This document shows positions 44,222 to 52,873 of a stretch of 64,000 nucleotides of DNA, one piece after another. The notes beneath the pieces are model-generated. The model had not been told where the DNA came from. It did not search any database and saw only the letters and a program-made list of their open reading frames with translations. The DNA lies in contig SUZO01000007.1 of NCBI GenBank assembly GCA_015059805.1, forward strand, positions 28,787 through 92,786, written 5' to 3'. Position 1 is the first letter of the stretch. Each line of letters begins with the position of its first letter. The position numbers were made by a program, and so were the translations under genes. This stretch comes from Rikenellaceae bacterium (GTDB lineage Bacteria; Bacteroidota; Bacteroidia; Bacteroidales; Rikenellaceae).

Positions 44222-46852
44222 ATGAGAAGAGTACTATTTATCACAATTTTAGCAACTCTGCTTACCGCTTGTACCGCAGAGTTTACAGAGCATATTGCTC
44301 CGCTATCACCTAAGACACTGACAGTCACATTTGACGAGGAGTCTCGAATTTTACTTGACGAGAACAGCCAAACAGTATGGACTGCAGACGACAAAGTATC
44401 AGTATTTTACCGCTCCTATATAAATGAGTGCTGGAAGTATGCTGGTGCTACTGGTTCAACCTCTGGACCCCTTGTAAATCAAGGTGAGTCGAGCGTTGAG
44501 ACCACCGCTCGTATTGTTGCCGTATATCCATACAACGAAAGCTACACACTTTCTGATAGTAGCTTATCGCTAACCATACCTCAGACACAGAGTTATGCCG
44601 TTGGAAGTTACGGTTTGAACGACAATATTATGGTCGCTGTAACTCAGAACTACGACCTTGCGTTCAGGAATCTCTTTGGCTACCTACGACTTTCGCTCTC
44701 TGGAGATAAGAGCATTAAGAGCATCAAGATTAACGGTAACAACAACGAGGTTATTGCTGGTGCAGCATCTGTAGATCTTCAGACGCTCGGCATTACCTTT
44801 AATAATAGTAGCTCAACATCTATAACGATAGATTGTGGTGATGGCGTACAGCTTACAGAGGCTCCAAAGACCTTCCACTTTGCCATTGCACCGCAAAATT
44901 TCACAAAGGGTATCACAATTACCATCCTCTGCAGCGATGGTGAGCAGATTGTAAAGAGCACCTCTAAATCGGTCAATATCGTAAGAAATCACATTTTACC
45001 AATGGCTACTCTTGACTACTCCTCGCCACTGCTCGCTCTGCAGTACAACGCCCTTGTTGAGCTATACAAAGCGACAAACGGCGATAGCTGGACAAACAAC
45101 ACAAACTGGTGTAGCGCAGAGCCTATATCTACATGGTATGGTGTAAAGTGTAGCGATGATGGATTAGTTACAGGCTTAGACCTGGCAAATAACAACCTAA
45201 ATGGTACACTTCCGCAGTCACTCTCCGCTCTTATGGATAGCTGTGCCTATATGACTATCGGCTTCAACTCTCTGTCGGGCGATGTTCCTCAGAGTGTCAT
45301 TGACCACAAGAATTGGCAGTATCTCTGGGGCGATATTCTGAGTAGCACAGAGCTGAAGTTTGACTACTCAGACATTCCATTCCCACAGTTTACTATCAAA
45401 GATACTGACGGCAGAGAGGTTACATCCGAAAGCGTATGGAACGATAAGAAGGTGGTTATGTTCTACGGCTGGAACGAGGACTGCCTTAACGACCTCTATG
45501 CTCCAATCTACGACCTGCACTACAACTACTCAAAGAGCGGCTTAGAGGTACTCGGTTGGACTACAGAACATTTCTTCAAGAACTACCAACTTACCGGCGG
45601 TTACAACATCTTCCCATGGAAGACCTATCCGCAGCTTGCTAATGAAAATAGCTCTTTCCGCCCTGGATATGGTTATTACCCAACAGCATATCTGCCATCT
45701 GTAACCATATTTGGCAAGGATAAGACCTTGATTTACAGCTCTTGTTTCAGCACCACAATCTCTACAACAGAGATTGAGCAGGCAGTTGAGAAGGCTATCT
45801 CTCCATCAGACTATGTAAGCACCGACTTTTCTAAGGATGGCGAGACAAAACTGCTCCAAAAGGCAACCGAGGGCAACGGTATTGATATTGTGCTAATGGG
45901 TGATGGATACTCTGACCGCCTTATTGCAGATGGTACATACGACAAGGTTATGAATACCGCTATGGAGGCGTTCTTTAGCGAGGAGCCATACAAGAGTCAC
46001 CGCCACCTGTTCAACGTCTACTCTGTAACGGCTGTATCTCACCACGAGAGCTTTATTGATGGCTGCACAACAGCTCTATCTTCATACTTTGGCGATGGTA
46101 CTCATGTTGGTGGTGACGATAGTGCAGCGATGAACTATGCCATTAACGCCGTTGGTAACAACCGATTAGGCAACTCAACCATTATTGTTATGCTCAACTC
46201 GCCTAAGTACGCTGGCACATGCTATATGTACTACCCAGATGGTTATAACACTGGCAATACGCTGAATAATGACCATAGCCAGGGTCTATCAGTATCATAT
46301 TTCCCTATAGGCGTGGATGACACTGCACTTACACAAGTTCTCACCCACGAGTCTTGCGGTCACGGTTTTGCAAAGCTTGCCGACGAGTATGCCTATCCAG
46401 AGTATGGCGAGATTCCATATAACGAGGTAAGCACTGCCGCTATGCTGCAAGAGTTTGGTTGGTATCGCAACGTGGACTTCTACGACGACCCAGAGGTGGT
46501 ATGGTGGGCACACTTGCTTGCCGATACAAGGTATAAGTATGATGGTCTGGGCGTTTTCCAGGGTGGATATACCTACTGGAGTGGCGTTTGGCGTCCTACT
46601 GAGGATAGTATTATGCGCCATAATACTGGCGGCTTTAATGCTCCATCTCGCGAGAGAATCTACTACCGCATCCACAAGCTCGCCTACGGCACAAGCTGGC
46701 AGTATAACTACGAGGATTTCGTTGCTTTTGACGCTGTAAGCCGCAAAACATCGGCAACTACATCCTCCGCCGAGCCACTTATTCTCCGCCCAGTAGAGCA
46801 CACCCCACCAGTTGTTCGCCCATACTCATGGCAACAGGCACTTAAAAGATAA
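44222..46852 (+). CDS. Modular M64-family peptidase lipoprotein
   Basis: An 876-aa lipoprotein (LLTAC, cysteine 17); the ATG at 44222 is preferred over an in-frame TTG at 44213. Four parts can be seen. A fimbrillin-like domain spans ~30-270 (VWTADDKVSVFYRSY, IVAVYPYNESYTL). A leucine-rich stretch spans ~275-375 (GDSWTNNTNWCS, GLDLANNNLNGTLPQSL). A thioredoxin-like domain spans ~380-530 (FPQFTIKDTDGREVTSESVW) with no CxxC. The C-terminal M64 zinc peptidase has H709-E710...H714 in THESCGHGFAKLADEY. M64 includes secreted enzymes such as an IgA-cleaving protease; the target here is unknown. A strong terminator follows. Confidence 0.87.
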   Translation: MRRVLFITILATLLTACTAEFTEHIAPLSPKTLTVTFDEESRILLDENSQTVWTADDKVSVFYRSYINECWKYAGATGSTSGPLVNQGESSVETTARIVAVYPYNESYTLSDSSLSLTIPQTQSYAVGSYGLNDNIMVAVTQNYDLAFRNLFGYLRLSLSGDKSIKSIKINGNNNEVIAGAASVDLQTLGITFNNSSSTSITIDCGDGVQLTEAPKTFHFAIAPQNFTKGITITILCSDGEQIVKSTSKSVNIVRNHILPMATLDYSSPLLALQYNALVELYKATNGDSWTNNTNWCSAEPISTWYGVKCSDDGLVTGLDLANNNLNGTLPQSLSALMDSCAYMTIGFNSLSGDVPQSVIDHKNWQYLWGDILSSTELKFDYSDIPFPQFTIKDTDGREVTSESVWNDKKVVMFYGWNEDCLNDLYAPIYDLHYNYSKSGLEVLGWTTEHFFKNYQLTGGYNIFPWKTYPQLANENSSFRPGYGYYPTAYLPSVTIFGKDKTLIYSSCFSTTISTTEIEQAVEKAISPSDYVSTDFSKDGETKLLQKATEGNGIDIVLMGDGYSDRLIADGTYDKVMNTAMEAFFSEEPYKSHRHLFNVYSVTAVSHHESFIDGCTTALSSYFGDGTHVGGDDSAAMNYAINAVGNNRLGNSTIIVMLNSPKYAGTCYMYYPDGYNTGNTLNNDHSQGLSVSYFPIGVDDTALTQVLTHESCGHGFAKLADEYAYPEYGEIPYNEVSTAAMLQEFGWYRNVDFYDDPEVVWWAHLLADTRYKYDGLGVFQGGYTYWSGVWRPTEDSIMRHNTGGFNAPSRERIYYRIHKLAYGTSWQYNYEDFVAFDAVSRKTSATTSSAEPLILRPVEHTPPVVRPYSWQQALKR

Positions 46853-46858
46853 CAGATT

Positions 46859-46888
46859 TCCCCTTGCTCAATCAGCGAGGGGATTTTT
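46859..46888 (+). terminator. Terminator of the M64 peptidase gene
   Basis: TCCCCTTGC (46859-46867) pairs with GCGAGGGGA (46875-46883) across a 7-nt loop with one T-G pair, then TTTTT. Confidence 0.88.
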
Positions 46889-46898
46889 GTTGATAGCT

Positions 46899-46930
46899 GT
46901 TGCACAATTATCAAACTTTTTATAATTTTG
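46899..46930 (+). promoter_or_regulatory. Consensus promoter of the 6S-like RNA
   Basis: GTTG (46899-46902), a 20-nt spacer and TAATTTTG (46923-46930) match the Bacteroidetes promoter. Initiation is expected near 46936-46940, at the base of the long RNA rod that follows. Confidence 0.7.
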
Positions 46931-46939
46931 TGCTGACAT

Positions 46940-47130
46940 ACATCACGAAAAGTGTAAGACTATTCTCGCAAATGGAATGTAGGAAGTTCTAACGAGTAGA
47001 GATAGGCTGACATTATTCTTGCGTCGTACCTATGGGTATCGGCGTGGGACTGTTGCTTATTTTATACTCAAGGTCATCCTACAACCTCATTTGCTAAAAT
47101 AAGTTTTCGGCTCCACGCTTTTCTTTTTTA
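46940..47130 (+). ncRNA. ssrS: Structured RNA with 6S-like architecture
   Basis: About 190 nt with no reading frame fold into a single long rod. The closing stem is 46947-46955 with 47115-47123 (9 bp), then 46956-46961 with 47102-47107. Next come 46968-46974 with 47088-47094 and 46978-46984 with 47077-47083. After that is an open bubble (46985-46993 against 47070-47076). Above it are 46994-46998 with 47065-47069, 47002-47012 with 47051-47060 (one T bulge), and an apical hairpin 47017-47030 with 47035-47049. Six T follow at 47124-47129. A promoter lies just upstream. This rod-with-central-bubble plan is that of 6S RNA, which binds the sigma-loaded polymerase. The identity rests on structure and context, not on a covariance search. 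Confidence 0.65.
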
Positions 47131-47176
47131 TTTTCTGCCATGTAGGGGTCGGGTGGCGTAAAACAAACTTACAATT

Positions 47177-47686
47177 ATGAAAAAATCGTTATTTATCGTT
47201 GCTGTAGCAATTGTTATGACAAGCTGTGTAGCACAAAATGCCAACACAACTGTCACCTATGCCTATCAAGAGTCGTCGGTGCGCATCCTTGAGCCTGAGC
47301 AGTCAATGCTACTCTCGCCTGTTATGGCTGACCTTGAGGTATCCAAATATAAGGTAACTCACACTGAACGAGAGGCATTTGTCAATGTATCTATCACACC
47401 AGCTGTGATTGAAAACATTGCAGAGTTCAAGAAAATCGCACTCTCACGCGCTGCAAAGGCTCATAATGCCGATGTTCTTGTAGGTACAATTATAGATGTT
47501 GCAACAGTAAACAAACGACTTGAGATTACAGTTTCGGGCTATCCTGCATATTATCGTAACTTCCGCACTGCAACAAAAGAGGATGCAGAGCTTGTAAAAG
47601 CAGCACTATCTGTTAAAAATCGAGATTTGGAGAGCGATATTGTAGCTTCACCATCTAACCGTTATGAACGCAAAGAGAGGAAGTAG
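47177..47686 (+). CDS. Small lipoprotein of unknown function
   Basis: A 169-aa lipoprotein (signal MKKSLFIVAVAIVMTSC, cysteine 17). The mature part has SSVRILEPEQSMLLSPVMADLEVSKYKVTHTEREAF, an alternating strand pattern, and a helix IENIAEFKKIALSRAAKAHNADVLVGTIIDV resembling small periplasmic proteins that pair with barrels. The tail is charged (NRYERKERK). I do not recognise the family with certainty. The stop is 1 bp before the ATG of an outer-membrane barrel gene, so the two are probably made together. A leader of ~45 nt separates it from the 6S-like RNA. Confidence 0.7.
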   Translation: MKKSLFIVAVAIVMTSCVAQNANTTVTYAYQESSVRILEPEQSMLLSPVMADLEVSKYKVTHTEREAFVNVSITPAVIENIAEFKKIALSRAAKAHNADVLVGTIIDVATVNKRLEITVSGYPAYYRNFRTATKEDAELVKAALSVKNRDLESDIVASPSNRYERKERK

Positions 47687-47687
47687 T

Positions 47688-48296
47688 ATGAAAAAGATTA
47701 TTTTTTTAGCCATAGCCAGCTTACTTGCCGTTACCGCAACAGCACAACAACTTAAAACAGCTCAAGGAATTACCACAATAACAACCATTGAAAAGCCAAA
47801 GAAACCAAAGGAGCCAAAGAAAACACTTGCCCCCATTGAACGAGGCTTTGAGCAGTCGGTGGAGGTAGGAGTAAATAATAATCTTGAATGGAATGGTGAT
47901 GATTTTTTGAGTGCAGAGTATATTGCAGGCTATCGTTTCAATGATATTTTATTTATAGGTGGTGGTACAGGCTTAGAATCATTTCTTCAAGATCATACTT
48001 TAGCTATATCCATTTATGCAAATGCCCGACTCTATTTGCTCTCCAAAAGTCGTTGGCAGCCATTTATCTCATTATCATTAGGTGGTTCAGTTCGTATTGC
48101 TGAAGGTGATTACTATAGATATAATGATATACAACCTCATATTAACCCCACTGTTGGTATAAATTACCGAATCAATAGCAAATACAGTTGCTACCTGAAT
48201 TTAGGTTATATACCAAGATGGATTGATGATGACTCAAAGGGACGCTATAATTATAACCTCGATTGCTTAACCATTCGTCTCGGTTTTACATTCTAA
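47688..48296 (+). CDS. Small outer-membrane beta-barrel protein
   Basis: A 202-aa exported protein; the ATG at 47688 starts the signal peptide MKKIIFLAIASLLAVTATAQ. After a Lys/Pro-rich stretch (EKPKKPKEPKKTLAP, ~39-53), amphipathic beta strands make up an 8-stranded-type barrel (QSVEVGVNNNLEWNGDDFLS, WQPFISLSLGGSVRI). It ends TIRLGFTF, an OMP-type C-terminus. The Lys/Pro segment could span the periplasm or touch peptidoglycan. Role unknown; coupled to the lipoprotein gene before it. Confidence 0.75.
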   Translation: MKKIIFLAIASLLAVTATAQQLKTAQGITTITTIEKPKKPKEPKKTLAPIERGFEQSVEVGVNNNLEWNGDDFLSAEYIAGYRFNDILFIGGGTGLESFLQDHTLAISIYANARLYLLSKSRWQPFISLSLGGSVRIAEGDYYRYNDIQPHINPTVGINYRINSKYSCYLNLGYIPRWIDDDSKGRYNYNLDCLTIRLGFTF

Positions 48297-48300
48297 CATT

Positions 48301-48329
48301 AAAGGCGCTACTTTTTTAGTAACGCCTTT
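48301..48329. terminator. Bidirectional terminator between convergent genes
   Basis: AAAGGCG (48301-48307) pairs with CGCCTTT (48323-48329), with an inner TACT/AGTA pairing. It lies between the barrel gene (+) and the metallophosphatase gene (-), and A/T runs lie on both sides. Confidence 0.75.
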
Positions 48330-48349
48330 ATTTATCCACTGGCACTGCT

Positions 48350-50008
48350 CTACTGTACAGGGAAAGCAGTAGGGCGGTTGAAGGTCTGAGTATAAGACTC
48401 TCCGTCTGGGGTTGTGAGGGTAATTACAACGGAAGTTGTTGCTGAAGATGTCTTGAAGCGGAACATATTCGCAGCGCGAGAGAGACGATTGGTCTTTTTG
48501 CTCTCTTTTTTGGTCTCAAAGATATTCGGCTTTGCGAAGATTACCTTTGCAGCAAGTGGGTCAGAGTCAGCACTCTTCTCCACCTTCAGCGGTTTGCCAT
48601 TCTCTGTAGCGGTCAGTGAACAGCCATCCTCCCAAATCCAGCAATTTACATAGACACAGTTCTTAAACTTCGGTCTTGAGTAGTCAATTTGATTCTTCTG
48701 CAGTTTGCACAGATATTGAAGCTCCTTTGACTCCTTATACACCTTTGCAACCTCGTTCATATCGTATGCACGGAAAGGGTACTCAGAGCCACCCACAGCG
48801 CTATACCAACGCTTGCTTAGTTCGCCATTCTTGAACGTACAGAGGTAGAAGCCAGCATCTGCGCCATCCTCGCCGATATTAAGACCACACTTATCAGGTG
48901 TAGTCCACAAATCGCCACCGACAGAAGTAACATTATACTCCACAATATTTGGGTACTCTGGATGCACAAAAGACATTGTACGGTGTGAGTGACCAGTAAA
49001 GAAGCGTACTGACTCAAACCCCTTTACAAGCTCTACAAGAGCCTCTGCCTTATCATCCGTAAAGCCAGAGACCTGCTCACCATCAGCATTATAGCTAAAC
49101 AGCGGTGCGTGCATACAAACGATCACTGGAGTTGTCTTATCAACACTCTGTAAGTCCTTTGCAAGCCAAGCAAGCTGAGCATCATCTACATAGAGGTCGT
49201 AATTTCGGCTACCGACAACACCTTTTGCTGTTTTTTGATTTTCCTTGACCTCATTCTTGTAGATAATATTATCAAGCATAACAAAGTGCACCCCGCCACG
49301 ATTCATAGAGTAGAATGTAGGTCCAAAAGTATCAATAAATCGCTTAATAGCATTTACATTCGGATTGTCAGTCGCAGGAACTGATGGGTCGTAGTCGTGA
49401 TTTCCATTTACACAGTAGAATGGCATTGGGAAGCCGTTATCCGTAAGGTGCTGCGGAACGGACTCAATGCTCAGTCCCGTAGCGTACCAAAATCTATCCC
49501 ATGTAATATCGCCCAGATTTACCGAGAAGATATTATGCGGAGTCTCTGCTGCTGCGCGGTTAATTGCTGGCATTACAAGCTCCTTAAAGTGCTTGACATC
49601 GTTTCGCTTTGGGTCGTTACAGAAGTGTGTATCTGAAAACATCAACACCGAAAAGGTGCTATCATCAACCTTCTTAAGCTCAAAGTCGTGACGCTCCTTG
49701 ACAACAGCAGCCTCCACGGTTTTAGCCCAGAAATTAGGTCGCACAGAGTCCTTCATCGCTGGCTCATAGCCCGATGGGGTAGTGATATAGACAAGCCCAT
49801 AAAGCTTTGCCGAGGCGATATTGTACTCGCCCCGCTCATTTGTATAGACAATCTGCTCGCCATCGGTCACAGCAACGCCAGAGATAGCCTCTCCGTCACA
49901 CTTTACAACACCGGTAAGGGTTGTTCCCTCTGACGAATTGATTGTATCGCACGCTGCGCAAAAAAGCACAGCTACGATCAACAGCAGTTGGGTTAGTAGT
50001 CGTTTCAT
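48350..50008 (-). CDS. Calcineurin-like metallophosphoesterase lipoprotein
   Basis: A 552-aa lipoprotein (LFCAAC, cysteine 20). An N-terminal carboxypeptidase-like Ig module (~28-115, TGVVKCDGEAISGVAVTDG) precedes the phosphoesterase with FSDTHF, NLGDITWD, NGNHDYD, CMHAPL and FTGHSHR, which together form a two-metal centre. A beta-rich C-terminal domain follows (~400-552). The same three domains occur in the larger protein at 30978-33431, here without the fimbrillin part. The substrate is unknown. The ATG overlaps the stop of the M20 peptidase gene (TAATG), so it is the last gene of a three-gene operon. Confidence 0.88.
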   Translation of the reverse strand: MKRLLTQLLLIVAVLFCAACDTINSSEGTTLTGVVKCDGEAISGVAVTDGEQIVYTNERGEYNIASAKLYGLVYITTPSGYEPAMKDSVRPNFWAKTVEAAVVKERHDFELKKVDDSTFSVLMFSDTHFCNDPKRNDVKHFKELVMPAINRAAAETPHNIFSVNLGDITWDRFWYATGLSIESVPQHLTDNGFPMPFYCVNGNHDYDPSVPATDNPNVNAIKRFIDTFGPTFYSMNRGGVHFVMLDNIIYKNEVKENQKTAKGVVGSRNYDLYVDDAQLAWLAKDLQSVDKTTPVIVCMHAPLFSYNADGEQVSGFTDDKAEALVELVKGFESVRFFTGHSHRTMSFVHPEYPNIVEYNVTSVGGDLWTTPDKCGLNIGEDGADAGFYLCTFKNGELSKRWYSAVGGSEYPFRAYDMNEVAKVYKESKELQYLCKLQKNQIDYSRPKFKNCVYVNCWIWEDGCSLTATENGKPLKVEKSADSDPLAAKVIFAKPNIFETKKESKKTNRLSRAANMFRFKTSSATTSVVITLTTPDGESYTQTFNRPTAFPVQ

Positions 50009-51366
50009 TACGCAAAGTATTTATAGAATAGCGGAATAGACTTAAGTCCCAAATCAAACTGGTCAAGACCGTAGCTCTCATTTGGCGAATGGATTGCATC
50101 CTTAGACAGACCAAAGCCCATAAGGATTGACTTAATGCCAAGCACCTGCTCAAAACAGCTGATTACACCGATAGAGCCACCAGAGTATACTGGCACAGGG
50201 GTCTTACCAAACACCTCTGCAATCGCCTTCTCGGCAGCCTTGTATGCAGCCATATCTGTAGGCGAAACATACGGCACACCGCCATGCATTGGGCGTACAT
50301 CCACCTTAACACCCTTTGGTGCAAGGCTCTTGAAGTAGTCCTTGAAGAGCTTTGTAATCTTATCTGGGGTCTGATATGGCACAAGTCGCATAGTAATCTT
50401 TGCTGATGCAACTGCTGGAATAATAGTCTTGCTGCCCTCGCCAGTATAGCCGCTCCACATGCCGTTAATCTCAAAAGTAGGGCGGACACCCACTCTCTCA
50501 AGGGTTGTATAACCCTCCTCGCCAGCCACTGCACCAACGCCTATAGATGCTTTATACTTACGGGTACAGAATGGTACACGGTTAAGCGCCTTACGCTCTG
50601 ATGCACTGAGCTCACGCACATCATCATAGAAGCCAGGTATAGCGATATGTCCATCCTCGCCAACGACCTGCGACAACATCTTTGACAGCACCATAGCAGG
50701 GTTATAGACTGCACCGCCATAGATACCAGAGTGGAGGTCGGCTGCACCATTTGACACGCTAACCTCTACACCCGCAAGACCACGCAATCCGCAGGTAATA
50801 GATGGAGTATCAAGACCGAGCATAGATGTATCCGACACAAGGATAATATCAGCCTTAAGCATCTTCTTATTTGCAGCGCAGAACTTGCTAATCTGAGTAG
50901 AGCCACTCTCCTCCTCGCCCTCAAGCAAAAACTTAACATTACAAGGCAGTGAGTCAGTAGCGCACATAGCCTCAAATGCCTTGATGTGCATAAACGACTG
51001 TCCCTTATCATCATCCGCACCACGACCATAGATTCTACCATCCTTTATCACAGGCTCAAATGGCTCTGTAGTCCACTCATCAAGTGGCTCTGGGAGCATA
51101 ACATCGTAGTGACCATATACCATCACAGTCTTTGCCTTTGGAGATACTATCTTCTCTCCATATACTATAGGTGCACCCTCAGTAGCTATAACCTCGGCAC
51201 TATCAGCACCAGCCTTTACAAGTGCCGCAGCAAGGTGCTCTGCGCAGCGCTGACGAGCCTCGGCATACTCAGTTACAGCACTAATAGAAGGGATGCGAAG
51301 AAGCTCAAAAAGTTCCTCTAAAAAACGCTCTTTGTTGGCGTCAATATACTCTCTTACTTTATCCAT
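50008..51366 (-). CDS. M20 family dipeptidase
   Basis: A 452-aa di-zinc peptidase of family M20. Metal ligands appear in YGHYDVMLPEP and GRGADDDKGQ, and the general base in LLEGEEESGS. A dimerisation (lid) domain lies in the middle (SGIYGGAVYNPAMVLSKML), and a late histidine-containing MHGGVPYV segment follows. It should hydrolyse dipeptides or short peptides in the cytoplasm. It starts 11 bp after the hexomutase stop and is coupled to the metallophosphatase gene. Confidence 0.93.
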   Translation of the reverse strand: MDKVREYIDANKERFLEELFELLRIPSISAVTEYAEARQRCAEHLAAALVKAGADSAEVIATEGAPIVYGEKIVSPKAKTVMVYGHYDVMLPEPLDEWTTEPFEPVIKDGRIYGRGADDDKGQSFMHIKAFEAMCATDSLPCNVKFLLEGEEESGSTQISKFCAANKKMLKADIILVSDTSMLGLDTPSITCGLRGLAGVEVSVSNGAADLHSGIYGGAVYNPAMVLSKMLSQVVGEDGHIAIPGFYDDVRELSASERKALNRVPFCTRKYKASIGVGAVAGEEGYTTLERVGVRPTFEINGMWSGYTGEGSKTIIPAVASAKITMRLVPYQTPDKITKLFKDYFKSLAPKGVKVDVRPMHGGVPYVSPTDMAAYKAAEKAIAEVFGKTPVPVYSGGSIGVISCFEQVLGIKSILMGFGLSKDAIHSPNESYGLDQFDLGLKSIPLFYKYFA

Positions 51367-51377
51367 AATTTGAAGTT

Positions 51378-52766
51378 TTATAGGTTACAAATCTCTCTAA
51401 TTTCTTGTATAAATTTCTGCGCCAATTCGTCAGCCTCGGCTGGTGATTTTGCCTCGGTATAGATGCGAATAATCGGCTCTGTATTTGACTTGCGCAGATG
51501 TACCCAGCTCTGTGCAAAGTCAATTTTTACGCCATCTATATCGTTCACATTCTCAGAAGCATAACGAGCCTTCATCTCAAGCAACACTTTATCTACATCT
51601 ATCGCTGGTGTAAGCTCAATTTTATTCTTTGATGCAAAGTATGCAGGATATGTCGCACGAAGAGCTGTCATCGTCATATTTTTCTTTGCCAAGTAGGTAA
51701 GGAATAGGGCTGTTCCAACAAGGGCATCACGACCATAATGGAGCTCTGGATAGATAACTCCACCATTGCCCTCACCACCGATAATCGCGCCAGTCTCTTT
51801 CATCTTTGCAACGACATTTACCTCACCCACTGCAGAGGCGGTATAACTACCTCCGTGAGCCTCTGTAACATCACGCAACGCGCGTGAAGAGCTGAGATTA
51901 GAGACCGTATTTCCAACCTGCTTTGAGAGGATATAATCTGCTACCGCAACAAGGGTATACTCCTCCACAAACATCGTTCCATCCTCATTTACAAAGGCAA
52001 GGCGGTCTACATCCGGATCTACAACAATACCCAAATCTGCACCCTCACGGACTATAACCTCTGAAATCTCAGTAAGATTCTGCGGCAGAGGCTCTGGGTT
52101 ATGTGCAAACTCGCCAGTTGGTTCGCAGTTTAGCTCCACAACCTCACAGCCGAGCTCACGCAGCAACTTCGGTATTACCACACCACCAATAGAGTTTACC
52201 GCATCAACTACAACCTTAAATTTACGAGCGCGTACAGCCTCTACATCTACAAGAGGCAATGCAAGCACCTGAGCGATATGTGTATCATTGAAATCTTCAC
52301 TTAAGATAACCTTTCCAAGATGGTCTACATCTGGGAATTGGAAATTATCATCCTCTGCAAGAGCAAGTACTCGCTTACCCTCAGCGTCGTTCAAAAATTC
52401 ACCCTTTTCATTGAGCAATTTCAGGGCGTTCCACTGCTTTGGATTGTGCGAAGCTGTGATAATAATTCCACCATCAGCTTGATATGTAATCACAGCCATC
52501 TCAGTGCCTGGGGTGGTGCAAAGTCCGACATTGATAACATCCACACCACAGCCGAGTAGTGTTCCCTCAATTATCTTCTCAACCATTGTTCCAGAGATAC
52601 GAGCATCACGTCCAACGACAATGCACAACCTCTTACCACCATTTTTCTCACTCATAAAGCGAGCGTAAGCGGTTGTAAACTTCACAATATCAATAGGGGT
52701 AAGGTTATCCCCAGGAGTGGCTCCAATAGTACCACGAATACCCGAAATAGACTTAATAAGTGTCAT
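51378..52766 (-). CDS. glmM: Phosphoglucosamine mutase / phosphohexomutase
   Basis: A 462-aa alpha-D-phosphohexomutase. The ATG at 52766 gives MTLIKSISGIRGTIG, the normal start; an in-frame ATG 84 bases upstream adds an unrelated leader. The phosphoserine loop is TASHNPKQWNAL (S106), the metal-binding loop VDPDVDRLAF, the sugar-binding loop GEGNGGVIYP and the phosphate-binding loop RKSNTEPIIRIY near the C-terminus. The best fit is GlmM, converting glucosamine-6-phosphate to glucosamine-1-phosphate for UDP-GlcNAc. A phosphomannomutase role cannot be excluded by sequence alone. Confidence 0.85.
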   Translation of the reverse strand: MTLIKSISGIRGTIGATPGDNLTPIDIVKFTTAYARFMSEKNGGKRLCIVVGRDARISGTMVEKIIEGTLLGCGVDVINVGLCTTPGTEMAVITYQADGGIIITASHNPKQWNALKLLNEKGEFLNDAEGKRVLALAEDDNFQFPDVDHLGKVILSEDFNDTHIAQVLALPLVDVEAVRARKFKVVVDAVNSIGGVVIPKLLRELGCEVVELNCEPTGEFAHNPEPLPQNLTEISEVIVREGADLGIVVDPDVDRLAFVNEDGTMFVEEYTLVAVADYILSKQVGNTVSNLSSSRALRDVTEAHGGSYTASAVGEVNVVAKMKETGAIIGGEGNGGVIYPELHYGRDALVGTALFLTYLAKKNMTMTALRATYPAYFASKNKIELTPAIDVDKVLLEMKARYASENVNDIDGVKIDFAQSWVHLRKSNTEPIIRIYTEAKSPAEADELAQKFIQEIREICNL

Positions 52767-52802
52767 GTTTTTTATTTTTAATAAAAAAAGTTTTGCAAAA
52801 TT

Positions 52803-52847
52803 TTTGAAATACGATGTAAATATATTACTTTTATGCCAATTATCCAA
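52803..52847. promoter_or_regulatory. Interleaved divergent promoters (glmM and nucleoside phosphorylase)
   Basis: On the + strand: TTTG (52803-52806), 19 nt, TACTTTTA (52826-52833), leading to the phosphorylase. On the - strand: TTG (52847-52845), 20 nt, TATATTTA (52824-52817), leading to glmM. Each -7 box differs from consensus in the last base. The two promoters overlap, so they probably exclude each other. Confidence 0.5.
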
Positions 52848-52873
52848 CATAAAACAATATTAAAACGATAATT

